Source: Chryseobacterium indologenes | Lineage (GTDB): Bacteria; Bacteroidota; Bacteroidia; Flavobacteriales; Weeksellaceae | Reading direction: 5' to 3' | DNA: 64,000 bases | Assembly: GCF_002025665.1 (NCBI RefSeq) | Contig: NZ_CP018786.1 | Span: forward strand, 2,170,001-2,234,000 | In this document: positions 52,211 to 62,097 of the stretch, in pieces | How the letters are laid out: the number at the start of each line of letters is the position of its first letter | Position numbering within the stretch: the first letter of the stretch is position 1 | Notes under the pieces: generated by a model | Database searches by the model: none | Seen by the model: only the letters and a program-made list of their open reading frames with translations | What the model was told of the DNA's origin: nothing | Position numbers and translations under genes: made by a program

Positions 52211-55174
52211 ATGCCAAAAAAAATTATAAGAAATCTTCAAATTGGAGTAGTGATTTCTTTAATACTTCTGATTACTAGTTCCGTAGCATCTTATATAAGC
52301 ATACATAAGCAGATGGAGAATAGGAAAGACTTATTAAAAAATAAGGAATCTATAAGCTTAGCAAAAGATATCTTAAATACTCTTTTAAATGCTGAAACAG
52401 GAAATAGGGGATACCAGCTTACCGGAAGAGAAAATTTTCTTGAACCTTTCAATAAAAGTAGGAGTGAATATCCGTTGCTTGTTTCTAACAAAGGTAAACT
52501 TCATCTTAGAGATAAAGATCAGATTAATATCCTAAATGAATTGCTGCATACTTCAGAGATAGTGATGAAAGAATATGTATTGCTTATTGAGAAACGTAAA
52601 AAAGGGATATTAATGAGTCCGGAAGAACTTGTACAAAACAAGGAAGCTATGGACAGATGCCGCATGCTCGCTCAGAAATTTGTAAAAAAGGAGGAAGTTC
52701 AACTTGCCATAAAAAATGAAGAACTGAACAAGTCTTCCGAGTTGACCGTTTTGTTCATCGTCTTTTCTGCCATGGCCGCCATTGGTGTAACTATTTTTGT
52801 TTATATACAACTAAAATCTGACCTTATCCGCCGTGGGAAGTTAGAAAAAGATCTGTTTTATACTAAGGAAATGCTTGAGGAAACAGGCTTAGTAGCCCAA
52901 GTGGGAGGTTGGGAAGCCAATATGAAGACCGGGAAGCTCTTCTGGTCTCAAAGTACAAGAGAAATTCACAAACTAAAAGATGATTTCAAGCCTACTTTCG
53001 AAAGTGCCTTTGAATTTTACAAAGGAAAAAGTAGGGAGAGAATAAAATATCTTTTTAACAGGGCAATACAACAAGGAATTACTTTTGATGAGGAGTTTCA
53101 GCTTTTGCGTAATGATGGCATTACGATCTGGGTAAGAGTAAAAGGGATTCCTGAATTTGAAGGTGACAGCTGCAAAAGAGTTTTCGGAATCATTCAGGAT
53201 ATTGATGCCTTCAAAAAGATGTTTCTGGAGGTTACCCGGAAGGAGGCTATAATGCAGTCTTTTGCCACTGATGTTCCTGTTCCTTTGGCTATGTTTGATA
53301 AAGACCTTAACTATGTTGCTGTAAGCAACAGATGGAAAGAGGAATTTAGTATGAATAATGTAGATCTTATTGGTAATAATCTTTTTACTATATCACCTAA
53401 TATTCCCAAAGAAAGAAAAGAGATTTATGACAATGCGCTGTTGGGAAAAACCTATATCAACAGTGACTATACACTAAAGGTAGAAGGAAAAGAAGAAATT
53501 CAGCATTATGACCTTAAAGTCGGACCTTGGTATCTTACAAAAGATGAAGTAGGAGGGGTAATTATTTCCATACAGAATATTACAAATGCTGTAAAGATAA
53601 ATGAAGAACTGAAAAATGCCAAGGAAACAGCAGATATAGCCAGCAAAGCAAAATCCGAATTTCTTGCCAATATGAGTCATGAGATCAGGACTCCTTTAAA
53701 CGGAGTTATTGGTTTTTCAGACCTTCTCCTTACGACACCGTTGAATGAAACACAGATGCAATATCTGAATTATATCAATGAGTCCGGGGAAAACCTGCTT
53801 AGCATCATCAATGATATATTGGATTTTTCTAAAATAGAATCCGGGAAAATGGAGCTTTTGATTGAAAAATGTGATGTTTATGATATGTTGAGCCAGGTTA
53901 TAAATGTTATTATTTATCAATCCCAGAAAAAAAACATCGAACTTCTTCTCAATATAGAGCCGGGTCTTCCAAAAATACTTTTTATGGATGAAGCAAGGTT
54001 AAAACAGATCTTGATCAATCTTCTTGGGAATGCTGTGAAATTTACAGAAAAGGGAGAGATCGAGCTAAAAGTAGAGAAATTACGCATGGATGATAGTACT
54101 ATTGCTTTGCGTTTCTCGGTTAGAGATACGGGGATCGGTATCCCTGTTGAAAAACAGAAATACATTTTTGATGCCTTTACTCAGGAAAATAGCTCCATCA
54201 GTAAACAATATGGAGGCACGGGTCTAGGGCTTACTATTTCGAACAATATCCTGGGATATATGGGAAGCCATTTGTCGCTGAGCAGCGCAAAGGAAAGTGG
54301 TTCTGTATTTTTCTTTGACATTGAGATTCCTTACGAGATCTCTCAATTTAGAGAGGAAGATGAAATAACTATTAAAACGGCTCTGGTGGTTGATGATAAT
54401 GAAACCAACAGGATCATTCTTGAGCACATGCTTAGCTATAAAAATATAAAATCCACCCTGGCTTCTAATGGGATGGAAGCATTAGAGATCTTGTTGAAAG
54501 GTGAACGGTTCGATGTGATCCTGATGGATTATCATATGCCTCTTATGTCCGGATTGGAAACGATTGATAAAATGACAGGGCTATTCAATCAGCGAAAAGA
54601 GACTTCTCCATTTATAATTCTTTCTTCTTCTTCTGAAGAACTGGGCATATTTGCCTCGGTTAGGAAAATACAAAATGCACATTTACTGTTGAAGCCTATC
54701 AAATCACATGAACTATACAAAACCTTAAAAAAAGTAGATCGAAGTTATACGGTAGAAATTAGTAAGGATCAGTCTGAAAAAGTTTCGCATTTATTTGCCC
54801 CGGAATTAGAAGTGCTTTTGGTGGATGATAACGTTGTGAATATGGTCCTGAATAATAGAATGATGAAGTCTCTAGCTCCCAGTATACACTTAACAGAAGC
54901 GGTCAACGGGCTGCAGGCTGTGGAGGAATGCAAGAAAAAGCAGTTTTCCATTATCATGATGGATGTACAGATGCCGATAATGAGTGGTATTGAGGCAACA
55001 CAAAATATTAGAATGCTGCCGGGATATGAACATGTACCTATCATAGGCGTTACAGCCGGAAATGTGCTGGGCGAAAAAGAAAAGTGTCTTGAAGCCGGAA
55101 TGAATGATTTCCTTCCCAAACCTGTAAGAAAGGCAGACCTTCTTGAAGTACTCAAAAAATATATTAGTGTTTAG
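52211..55174 (+). CDS. Hybrid histidine kinase: CHASE3-PAS-kinase-REC-REC
   Basis: The protein has 987 aa. A first membrane helix (~10-30) and a second (~178-200) bracket a CHASE3 sensor domain outside the inner membrane, with the family motif AETGNRGYQLTGRENFLEP. Two PAS-like regions follow (~220-335, ~345-460). The HisKA box is SHEIRTPLNG (His490), and the ATPase has N-box NLLGNAVKF, DTGIGIP and GGTGLGLTIS. Receiver 1 has phosphoacceptor Asp773; receiver 2 has Asp918 and Lys970. No HPt or DNA-binding domain is present. Its N-terminus closely matches the kinase at 57266, so the two arose by duplication. It is transcribed alone and followed by a terminator. Confidence 0.92.
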   Translation: MPKKIIRNLQIGVVISLILLITSSVASYISIHKQMENRKDLLKNKESISLAKDILNTLLNAETGNRGYQLTGRENFLEPFNKSRSEYPLLVSNKGKLHLRDKDQINILNELLHTSEIVMKEYVLLIEKRKKGILMSPEELVQNKEAMDRCRMLAQKFVKKEEVQLAIKNEELNKSSELTVLFIVFSAMAAIGVTIFVYIQLKSDLIRRGKLEKDLFYTKEMLEETGLVAQVGGWEANMKTGKLFWSQSTREIHKLKDDFKPTFESAFEFYKGKSRERIKYLFNRAIQQGITFDEEFQLLRNDGITIWVRVKGIPEFEGDSCKRVFGIIQDIDAFKKMFLEVTRKEAIMQSFATDVPVPLAMFDKDLNYVAVSNRWKEEFSMNNVDLIGNNLFTISPNIPKERKEIYDNALLGKTYINSDYTLKVEGKEEIQHYDLKVGPWYLTKDEVGGVIISIQNITNAVKINEELKNAKETADIASKAKSEFLANMSHEIRTPLNGVIGFSDLLLTTPLNETQMQYLNYINESGENLLSIINDILDFSKIESGKMELLIEKCDVYDMLSQVINVIIYQSQKKNIELLLNIEPGLPKILFMDEARLKQILINLLGNAVKFTEKGEIELKVEKLRMDDSTIALRFSVRDTGIGIPVEKQKYIFDAFTQENSSISKQYGGTGLGLTISNNILGYMGSHLSLSSAKESGSVFFFDIEIPYEISQFREEDEITIKTALVVDDNETNRIILEHMLSYKNIKSTLASNGMEALEILLKGERFDVILMDYHMPLMSGLETIDKMTGLFNQRKETSPFIILSSSSEELGIFASVRKIQNAHLLLKPIKSHELYKTLKKVDRSYTVEISKDQSEKVSHLFAPELEVLLVDDNVVNMVLNNRMMKSLAPSIHLTEAVNGLQAVEECKKKQFSIIMMDVQMPIMSGIEATQNIRMLPGYEHVPIIGVTAGNVLGEKEKCLEAGMNDFLPKPVRKADLLEVLKKYISV

Positions 55175-55261
55175 AATTATGAAAATGGTGCTCGATTTCT
55201 TCTACTAAGTTACTTTTTACTTAGAATTACTTTTACAAAAAAGATTTTACACAATCTATAA

Positions 55262-55296
55262 AAAAGAGGCTATCTTAAAAAGGTAGCCTCTTTTAA
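55262..55296 (+). terminator. Terminator after the hybrid kinase
   Basis: AAAAGAGGCTA pairs exactly with TAGCCTCTTTT around an 11-base loop, 87 bases after the kinase stop. Both sides are A/T rich, so it may also serve the tRNA gene on the other strand. Confidence 0.75.
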
Positions 55297-55403
55297 TAGT
55301 ATTATTTTCTTGTAATGGTTCAAAACTTAATTGTCAAATTAGATAATTTATGATCAAGAACATTTAGTCTTCTTAGATTCTTCAACAAAGAGTTCAAGTT
55401 TTG

Positions 55404-55475
55404 TAGCCGCACCAGGAATCGAACCTGGATCTAAAGTTTAGGAAACTTCTATTCTATCCATTGAACTATGAGGCC
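55404..55475 (-). tRNA. tRNA-Arg (anticodon CCU)
   Basis: A 72-nt cloverleaf can be drawn on the minus strand. The acceptor is GGCCTCA/TGCGGCT with one mismatch, and the D arm holds GTTCAATGGATAGAAT. The anticodon stem GAAGT/ACTTT has loop TTCCTAA (anticodon CCT), and the T arm is CCAGG TTCGATT CCTGG. The discriminator is A and the CCA end is not encoded. It reads AGG codons. Confidence 0.92.
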
Positions 55476-55736
55476 TTGCTAAGATCATAAAATTACAAAT
55501 TATTTGCCGGAGTAGCGTAATGATCAGGATGTTGATTCAAGAGAAAAACTTTAACAATAAATGCTCAAGTAGGTTTTAGGACTTTTATAATCCGGCTTTC
55601 TCTGAAATTATAGAATTTTTTTTAAATGGGATGAGCTCCCTTAATCCTCATTTTATTCCTATTTAAAGCATAAAATGTGGTATGAATTAGTTATTCATAA
55701 TACTTTAAAAATTGCTATGTTTTGAAATATTGTAAG

Positions 55737-55744
55737 TATTTTTG
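55737..55744 (+). promoter_or_regulatory. Candidate -7 box for the six-gene signalling operon
   Basis: TATTTTTG matches TAnnTTTG, 41 bases before the ATG at 55785. TTG at 55712-55714 lies 22 bases upstream of it and could be the -33 element. Confidence 0.4.
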
Positions 55745-55784
55745 AGGTTTAAATATCTGTAACTAATTATTGATTTTAACTTCT

Positions 55785-57260
55785 ATGATTTTAATTGTTG
55801 ATGACAATCAAAGTAATCTTTATTCACTGCAAAAATTACTAGAGTCCAAAGATTTTCAGGTGGAAACAGCCAATTCCGGTGAAGAGGCTCTGGGTAAAGC
55901 CCTTAAAAACGACTATGCCCTCATTATTCTGGATGTTCAGATGCCTGATATGGACGGCTTTGAAGTAGCAGAAACACTTGCAGATTACAGTAAAACAAAA
56001 GAAGTTCCCATTATATTTTTATCTGCTGTTAATACAGACAAGAAATTTATAACGAAAGGCTATGCTTCTGGTGCTAAAGACTATGTCACCAAACCTGTAG
56101 ATCCTGAAATTCTTTTACTGAAAGTAAAAACATTCTATAATCTTCAGGAGCAGAATATAGCGATGAAGAAGGCCCAACAGAATCTTGAGCTGGAGGTTAA
56201 AGGAAGACGTGAATCACAAGTGACGATGAAATCGCAGATTGACCATTTTCACTTAATGCTGGAATCACTTCCACAAATTGCATTTACCCTTAATGAAGCC
56301 GGAACGGTGGATTTTGTGAATGGTAAATGGTATGAATATTCAGATTCTGAACAGAATTTTCCTGAAATATATCCCGATGACCCTGATATAACAGAGGAGT
56401 TTGAGAGATGCAGAAAAAAAGGAAAAGCTCTTGAGCTGGAAGTTAGAATTAAAAATGTGGTTTCAGGTAATTACCGTTATCATTTGCTTAGAGTAACGCC
56501 GGTATATGATGAAGGCCGTATTAAAAACTGGGTGGGAACTTTTACCGATATTGATGATCAGAAGAAAGTTGAAAAAGAAAAAGATGAATTTTTAAGCATT
56601 GCAAGCCATGAGCTGAAAACTCCTTTAACGAGTATTAAAGCCTATGTTCAGTTATTAGAAAGAAAATTGAAACTCGACAAAGAAAGTTCTGAAGCAGGAT
56701 TTGTAACGAAAGTTCAGGGACAGATTGAAAAGCTGAATACATTGATCACTGATCTGCTGGATGTTTCTAAAATAGAAAATGGCAAGCTAAAAATTAATAA
56801 AAAGCCGGTGAATCTGGAAAATTTGATCAGTAATGCGATTGAAACAATCATACAAACTCACGATCAGCGTGAAGTGAAAATTGAGCGTCACGGAACAAAA
56901 CCTGATATTTTAATTCCTTTAGACGAAATCCGTATAGAACAGGTACTCATCAACTTTCTGACCAATGCTATAAAATATTCACCAGATAATAATCAGGTTA
57001 TTGTTACCACTTTTGTAGATGAAGAAGCTGAAGAAGTAAGAGTGAACGTAACCGACTTTGGAATTGGTATCCCTGATTTTAAACAGGATGCTGTATTCAA
57101 AAAATTCTACCGTGTAGAAGAATCTTCACTGCAGTTCCAGGGAATGGGAATCGGATTGTTTATCTGTTCCGAGATCATCAAACAGCACCATGGAAACGTT
57201 GGAGTTTCCAGTATAGTAGATGAAGGCTCTACTTTTTATTTCACATTACCACTAAACTAA
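55785..57260 (+). CDS. Receiver-PAS-histidine kinase
   Basis: The protein has 491 residues from the ATG at 55785; a TTG five codons earlier is less likely because MILIVDDN is the normal start of a receiver. The receiver (1-120) has Asp50 and Lys103. A coiled stretch (~120-150) and a PAS domain (~155-260) lead to HisKA with SHELKTPLTS (His275), N-box NFLTNAIKYS, DFGIGIP and GMGIGLFI. With no membrane helix, it is a cytoplasmic kinase whose input is a phosphate signal from another kinase. It is first in the operon with the 1202-aa kinase, CheR and CheB. Confidence 0.92.
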   Translation: MILIVDDNQSNLYSLQKLLESKDFQVETANSGEEALGKALKNDYALIILDVQMPDMDGFEVAETLADYSKTKEVPIIFLSAVNTDKKFITKGYASGAKDYVTKPVDPEILLLKVKTFYNLQEQNIAMKKAQQNLELEVKGRRESQVTMKSQIDHFHLMLESLPQIAFTLNEAGTVDFVNGKWYEYSDSEQNFPEIYPDDPDITEEFERCRKKGKALELEVRIKNVVSGNYRYHLLRVTPVYDEGRIKNWVGTFTDIDDQKKVEKEKDEFLSIASHELKTPLTSIKAYVQLLERKLKLDKESSEAGFVTKVQGQIEKLNTLITDLLDVSKIENGKLKINKKPVNLENLISNAIETIIQTHDQREVKIERHGTKPDILIPLDEIRIEQVLINFLTNAIKYSPDNNQVIVTTFVDEEAEEVRVNVTDFGIGIPDFKQDAVFKKFYRVEESSLQFQGMGIGLFICSEIIKQHHGNVGVSSIVDEGSTFYFTLPLN

Positions 57261-57265
57261 TTTTA

Positions 57266-60200
57266 ATGCCGAAAAAAATAATAAGAAATCTTCAGTTTGG
57301 AGTAGGTCTTTCACTTTTGATTTTAATAGCCAGTTCACTGGCCTCTTATTGGAGTATCCAAAATCAAATGAACCACCGCGAAAGTCTTTCCAAAAGCAGA
57401 CGTTCTGTAACAGCGGTGAAAGATGTGCTGGTTGCATTACTGGATGCAGAAACAGGAAACAGAGGGTATCAGCTTACCGGAAGGGAAGATTTTCTTGAAC
57501 CTTATAAACGAGGGTTAAGAGAATACCCTAAAGCTTTGGTACGTGCTGAATCTTTGGATATCAATGATCAGAATCAAATTCAAAGACTTGCAGGCTTAAA
57601 AGCAGCAGTTGATCAGGTAATGCAGAACCTGAAACATTTGGTTGAGAACAGACGAAGAGGCATTATCATGACGCAACAGGAGATTACTGAGGGTAAAACC
57701 TATATGGATCAATGCCGGAAAATTGTCAATGATTTTGTACAATATGAAGAAAGTCAGGTTGAAATTAAAAATAACGATCTCAACCGTTCGTCCGGTACAA
57801 CCGTTCTTTTTATCCTTTTTTCTGCCATTGCCGCAGTTGTTGTCACGGTGTTTTTCTATATAAAAATGCGTGCAGATCTTATCCGAAGAGATAAGCTTGA
57901 GAAAATGCTTAAGGCAAAAGATGAAGAAATGACACGTCGTGTAAGTGCTATTCAAAAGATTGCCAACAGAGTAGCGAATGGGGATTACAGTGAAAAAGCA
58001 GTGGATAATGCTCAGGATGATCTTGGAGATTTGGTAGAATCTCTTAATCACATGACGGAATCTCTCAAAATCTCTTTTGATACCATTAATAAGAGCGATT
58101 GGCGTCAGAAAGGGCTTGCGCTACTTAATGAATCCCTGGTAGGGAATAAGACTGTACAGGAAGTTTCCAATAAATCTTTAATGCAGTTGATTGAATACGG
58201 AAAATGTATTAATGGCTCTCTATATTTATATGATGAAGGCATTTTAAAACTTAATAAAGCATTTGGACTGGAATCCAATATGAAAAAAGCTTTTGAGCCC
58301 GGAGAAGGAATGGTGGGACAGGCTTTTGTTAATGCTAAGACACAGGTTTATAATAATCTTCATGAAGAAGACTTTGTAGTCACTTTTGCCAGCAGTACGA
58401 TTAAAATTTACGGGATTATATTGCTTCCGCTTTTTGCAGACGGCCATATAATAGGAGTGTTGGAGCTTGGTTCCACGTCTAATTTTGAGGAAGACAGAAT
58501 ACACTATTTTGAAGAATGCTGTACCAATATAGGAATCGCCCTGAGTGCTGCAAAAAGCAGAGAAAAAGAGCAGCAATTATTGGAAGAAACGCAGGCACAG
58601 TCAGAAGAATTACAGGTTCAGCACTCTGAGCTTGAAAATCTGAATACTGAACTGGAAGCACAAACCCAGAAGCTTCAGGCATCTGAAGAAGAGCTTAAAG
58701 TGCAGCAGGAAGAGCTTATGCAGGCTAATGCAGAGTTGGAAGAACGCTCCAGATTGCTGGAAGAAAAAAATCATTTGATTGCTGAACGTAATAATGAAAT
58801 TCAGAAAAAAGTAGAAGAACTGGCATTAAGCACCAAATACAAATCTGAGTTTTTAGCCAATATGTCTCATGAATTACGTACTCCGCTGAATTCGATTCTT
58901 CTTTTATCCCGATTAATGACGGAAAATCCTGATGAAAATCTTAACGAAGATCAGATGGAATCTGCCAAAGTAATTCATAGTTCGGGTACAAGCTTATTAA
59001 CCCTTATTGATGAAATTCTGGATCTTGCCAAAATAGAATCCGGTAAAATGACTCTTGAATATCAGGACGTAAATCTTGAAGAAGTGGTAAAAGATCTGAA
59101 AAGTCTTTTCAATCCGGTATTTCAGGAAAAGAATCTTCCGTTTAATATCGAGATTGATGCAAATGTGCAGAAAGTGATCGAAAGTGACCGTCTAAGAATT
59201 GATCAGGTATTGAGAAATTTATTGTCAAATGCGTTAAAATTTACCACAAAAGGAAGCATCGGGTTACATATCAAAAAATATTCTGAAAAGCCTGATTTTA
59301 TTATATTCTCAGTGAAAGATACAGGCGTTGGAATTGCTGAGGATAAGCAAAAAATTATCTTTGAAGCATTCCAGCAAGCGGACGGATCTACCAAAAGAAA
59401 ATTTGGAGGAACAGGTTTAGGTCTGTCCATAAGCCGAGAAATTGCAAGACTTCTGGGAGGTGAGCTGGTTCTGAAAAGTGAAATAGACAAAGGAAGTGAA
59501 TTCAGTTTTATCATTCCTGTACATGCAGCGACAGAGATTATCCATTCAGAAACAGATCAGGATCTTGTAGAGGTGATCCGTGAAGATGTGGAAGAAATTC
59601 AGAATATTCTTGATGAAGGAGAAACAAAAGTAATTCCCGTAAATACCCTTGAAATTCCTGAAGATGTTGCAGACGATAGAGAAAATATTCAGGAAGGAGA
59701 TAAAGTCATTCTGATCATTGAAGATGATATCAATTTTGCAAAAGCTTTATTGAAATATGCCCACCTGCAGAGCTATAAAGGAGTGGTTGTGGTAAGAGGA
59801 GATTATGCTCTTTCAGCGGCTCAAAAGTATCATCCGCATGCCATTTTACTGGATGTTCAGCTTCCTGTAAAAGATGGCTGGGAGGTCATGGATGAACTGA
59901 AATCTGATTCTTATATCAAACATGTTCCGGTTCATATGATGTCTGTTCTTCATCTTAAAAAAGAAAGTCTGATGAAAGGTGCTGTAGACTTTATTAATAA
60001 GCCGGTAGCACTGGATAAAATGACTGACGTTTTCAGAAAGATTGAAGAAGCCTTAGAAAAAGGATCTCAAAAAGTCCTGATTGTAGAAGAAAATGCCAAA
60101 CATGCCAGTGCATTATCTTATTTCCTGAGCAATTTTAATATCTCTTTATCCGTAGAACATACGGTGGAAGATAGTGTAAAAGCTCTGACTTCCGATTTTG

Positions 60201-60874
60201 TAGACTGCGTTATTCTGGATATTGGAAGCGCAAAAGGAAATGATTATCATGTAATAGAATCCATCAAAAGCCATGAAGGGCTGGAAAACCTTCCCATCAT
60301 TATCTTTACAGAACACCATTTATCTAAAGAAGAAGAACTTAAAATAAAGCAATACGCAGATTCAATTGTTGTAAAAACAGCACACTCGTACCAAAGGATT
60401 TTAGATGAAGTAGGACTGTTCCTGCATCTGGTGGAAGAAAAAAACAATTCCGCAGAAAGTAGTACAGGGAGAATGCTGGGATCTTTAACGGAGGTTCTGA
60501 GTGGCAAAAAAGTACTGATTACCGATGATGATGTACGCAATATTTTTTCTTTAACCAAAGCACTGGAAAAATATAAAGTTGAGGTTATCGTAGCCATGGA
60601 CGGAAAGCATGCTCTGGAACAAATTCACCACAATCCTGATATAGATGTGATTTTAATGGATATGATGATGCCGGAAATGGATGGCTATGAAACCATAAAG
60701 CAGATCAGAAAAATGCCGGCATTTAAAAGGCTGCCTATTATAGCGGTAACTGCAAAATCAATGATTGGAGACCGTGAGAAATGCATTACAGCAGGAGCTT
60801 CGGATTATATCTCAAAACCTGTAGATATTGATCAGCTGTTGTCGCTGCTTCGCGTTTGGTTGTATGAAAGTTAA
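57266..60874 (+). CDS. Hybrid histidine kinase: CHASE3-HAMP-GAF-coiled coil-kinase-REC-REC-REC
   Basis: The protein has 1202 aa. Membrane helices at ~10-30 and ~178-200 bracket CHASE3 (AETGNRGYQLTGREDFLEPY, 61-80). A HAMP domain (~200-272) and GAF domain (~285-430) follow, then a Glu/Gln-rich coiled coil (~432-520), HisKA with SHELRTPLN (His535), N-box NLLSNALKF, DTGVGIA and GGTGLGLS. Receiver 1 has Asp863 and Lys912. Receiver 2 is degenerate, with Asp985 but Lys1037 followed by Thr rather than Pro. Receiver 3 is canonical, with Asp1132 and Lys1184. It starts 6 bases after the previous gene. Confidence 0.93.
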   Translation: MPKKIIRNLQFGVGLSLLILIASSLASYWSIQNQMNHRESLSKSRRSVTAVKDVLVALLDAETGNRGYQLTGREDFLEPYKRGLREYPKALVRAESLDINDQNQIQRLAGLKAAVDQVMQNLKHLVENRRRGIIMTQQEITEGKTYMDQCRKIVNDFVQYEESQVEIKNNDLNRSSGTTVLFILFSAIAAVVVTVFFYIKMRADLIRRDKLEKMLKAKDEEMTRRVSAIQKIANRVANGDYSEKAVDNAQDDLGDLVESLNHMTESLKISFDTINKSDWRQKGLALLNESLVGNKTVQEVSNKSLMQLIEYGKCINGSLYLYDEGILKLNKAFGLESNMKKAFEPGEGMVGQAFVNAKTQVYNNLHEEDFVVTFASSTIKIYGIILLPLFADGHIIGVLELGSTSNFEEDRIHYFEECCTNIGIALSAAKSREKEQQLLEETQAQSEELQVQHSELENLNTELEAQTQKLQASEEELKVQQEELMQANAELEERSRLLEEKNHLIAERNNEIQKKVEELALSTKYKSEFLANMSHELRTPLNSILLLSRLMTENPDENLNEDQMESAKVIHSSGTSLLTLIDEILDLAKIESGKMTLEYQDVNLEEVVKDLKSLFNPVFQEKNLPFNIEIDANVQKVIESDRLRIDQVLRNLLSNALKFTTKGSIGLHIKKYSEKPDFIIFSVKDTGVGIAEDKQKIIFEAFQQADGSTKRKFGGTGLGLSISREIARLLGGELVLKSEIDKGSEFSFIIPVHAATEIIHSETDQDLVEVIREDVEEIQNILDEGETKVIPVNTLEIPEDVADDRENIQEGDKVILIIEDDINFAKALLKYAHLQSYKGVVVVRGDYALSAAQKYHPHAILLDVQLPVKDGWEVMDELKSDSYIKHVPVHMMSVLHLKKESLMKGAVDFINKPVALDKMTDVFRKIEEALEKGSQKVLIVEENAKHASALSYFLSNFNISLSVEHTVEDSVKALTSDFVDCVILDIGSAKGNDYHVIESIKSHEGLENLPIIIFTEHHLSKEEELKIKQYADSIVVKTAHSYQRILDEVGLFLHLVEEKNNSAESSTGRMLGSLTEVLSGKKVLITDDDVRNIFSLTKALEKYKVEVIVAMDGKHALEQIHHNPDIDVILMDMMMPEMDGYETIKQIRKMPAFKRLPIIAVTAKSMIGDREKCITAGASDYISKPVDIDQLLSLLRVWLYES

Positions 60875-60889
60875 ACAGATAAAACTCTG

Positions 60890-61255
60890 ATGAAAAAGAA
60901 AATTTTAATTGTGGATGATGATCCACGCAATATATTTGCATTGAAACTCACCCTTAAGGCCCGTGGATATGCAGTAGAAACCTCTACAATGGCTCAGGAA
61001 GCTCTGGATATGCTACAAGCTAATCCTGATTTTTCAATGGTGCTTATGGATATGATGATGCCGGGAATAGACGGCTATGAAGCAGTGAGAATCATAAGAA
61101 ATACACCTGAAATCAAAGATATTCCAGTTATTGCAGTAACCGCACAGGCTATGCCTGAAGATCGTCAGAAATGCATTGAGGTAGGTGCTAATGATTATGT
61201 TTCAAAGCCTATTGATGTAGACCTTTTACTAATGGCAATAGAAAAAATTTCATAG
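60890..61255 (+). CDS. Single-domain response regulator
   Basis: This 121-aa CheY-like receiver has the acidic pocket VDDDP (9-11), phosphoacceptor Asp54 in LMDMMMPG, Thr84 in AVTAQAMPEDR and Lys106 in VSKPID. It has no output domain, so it signals through protein contacts or passes phosphate on. It is very similar in its motifs to the third receiver of the preceding hybrid kinase. Its stop at 61253-61255 is directly followed by the CheR start at 61256. Confidence 0.92.
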   Translation: MKKKILIVDDDPRNIFALKLTLKARGYAVETSTMAQEALDMLQANPDFSMVLMDMMMPGIDGYEAVRIIRNTPEIKDIPVIAVTAQAMPEDRQKCIEVGANDYVSKPIDVDLLLMAIEKIS

Positions 61256-62086
61256 ATGCTGGAACCAAGTATCGTAAAAGATGAAGAAATAGAATATCTG
61301 ATCAACGATGTCTATGAAATGTATGGTTATGACTTTTCCGGTTATAGCAGGGCTTCGTTTAAAAGAAGGGTAAATAGGATATGCCTTTTGGACAGATTTA
61401 CCAGCTTTGCGGAACTTAGATATACCCTTATGAATGATGCGGAATATTTAAAACGCTTTGTAGAAGAAGTTACGGTAAACGTCACAGAAATGTTTCGGGA
61501 TCCTTCTTTTTTTAAAGCATTACGGGAAAAAGTTTTGCCCCAATTAGGCACTTATCCGCTGATCAGGATCTGGATTGCTGGTTGCTCTACGGGAGAAGAA
61601 GCCTATTCTATCGCTATTTTATTGAAAGAAGCAGGGCTGTATGATAAATCCCTGATTTATGGTACAGATTTGAATCCTGCGGTTCTTGAGACAGCCAGAG
61701 CCGGTGTTTTCCCGTTATACCAGATGAAATTATATTCTGAAAACTATATGCTTTCAGGAGGGAAACGTGATTTTTCAGATTACTATACAGCCAATTATGA
61801 TAGTGTAAAGTTTGATAAAAGCTTACAGGAAAAACTTATTTTATCTACCCACAACCTGGTTTCAGACAGTTCTTTCAATAGTTTTCAGCTGATTATATGC
61901 AGAAATGTTCTGATTTATTTTGATAGAGAACTCCAGGAAAGAGTTTTTAAACTTTTTGACAACAGCCTGGAAAATTTAGGCTTTCTGGCTTTGGGAGCAA
62001 AAGAAACACTTAGGTTTTCCACCATTGAAAAGAATTATCATCAGATTGAAGACCAGAAAATCTGGAAAAAGCTTGATCATCATTAA
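61256..62086 (+). CDS. cheR: CheR-type protein-glutamate methyltransferase
   Basis: This 276-aa protein has an N-terminal helical CheR domain (~1-75, with YDFSGYSRASFKRRVNRI) and a SAM-dependent catalytic domain: IAGCSTGEEAYSIA (107-120), IYGTDLNPAVLETAR (the acidic end of strand 2), and LIICRNVLIYFDRELQ (212-227). CheR methylates glutamates, classically on chemoreceptors. No chemoreceptor gene is in the window, so the target may be the coiled coil of the hybrid kinase or a distant protein. It is followed 11 bases later by CheB. Confidence 0.92.
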   Translation: MLEPSIVKDEEIEYLINDVYEMYGYDFSGYSRASFKRRVNRICLLDRFTSFAELRYTLMNDAEYLKRFVEEVTVNVTEMFRDPSFFKALREKVLPQLGTYPLIRIWIAGCSTGEEAYSIAILLKEAGLYDKSLIYGTDLNPAVLETARAGVFPLYQMKLYSENYMLSGGKRDFSDYYTANYDSVKFDKSLQEKLILSTHNLVSDSSFNSFQLIICRNVLIYFDRELQERVFKLFDNSLENLGFLALGAKETLRFSTIEKNYHQIEDQKIWKKLDHH

Positions 62087-62097
62087 TAAACAATGCT

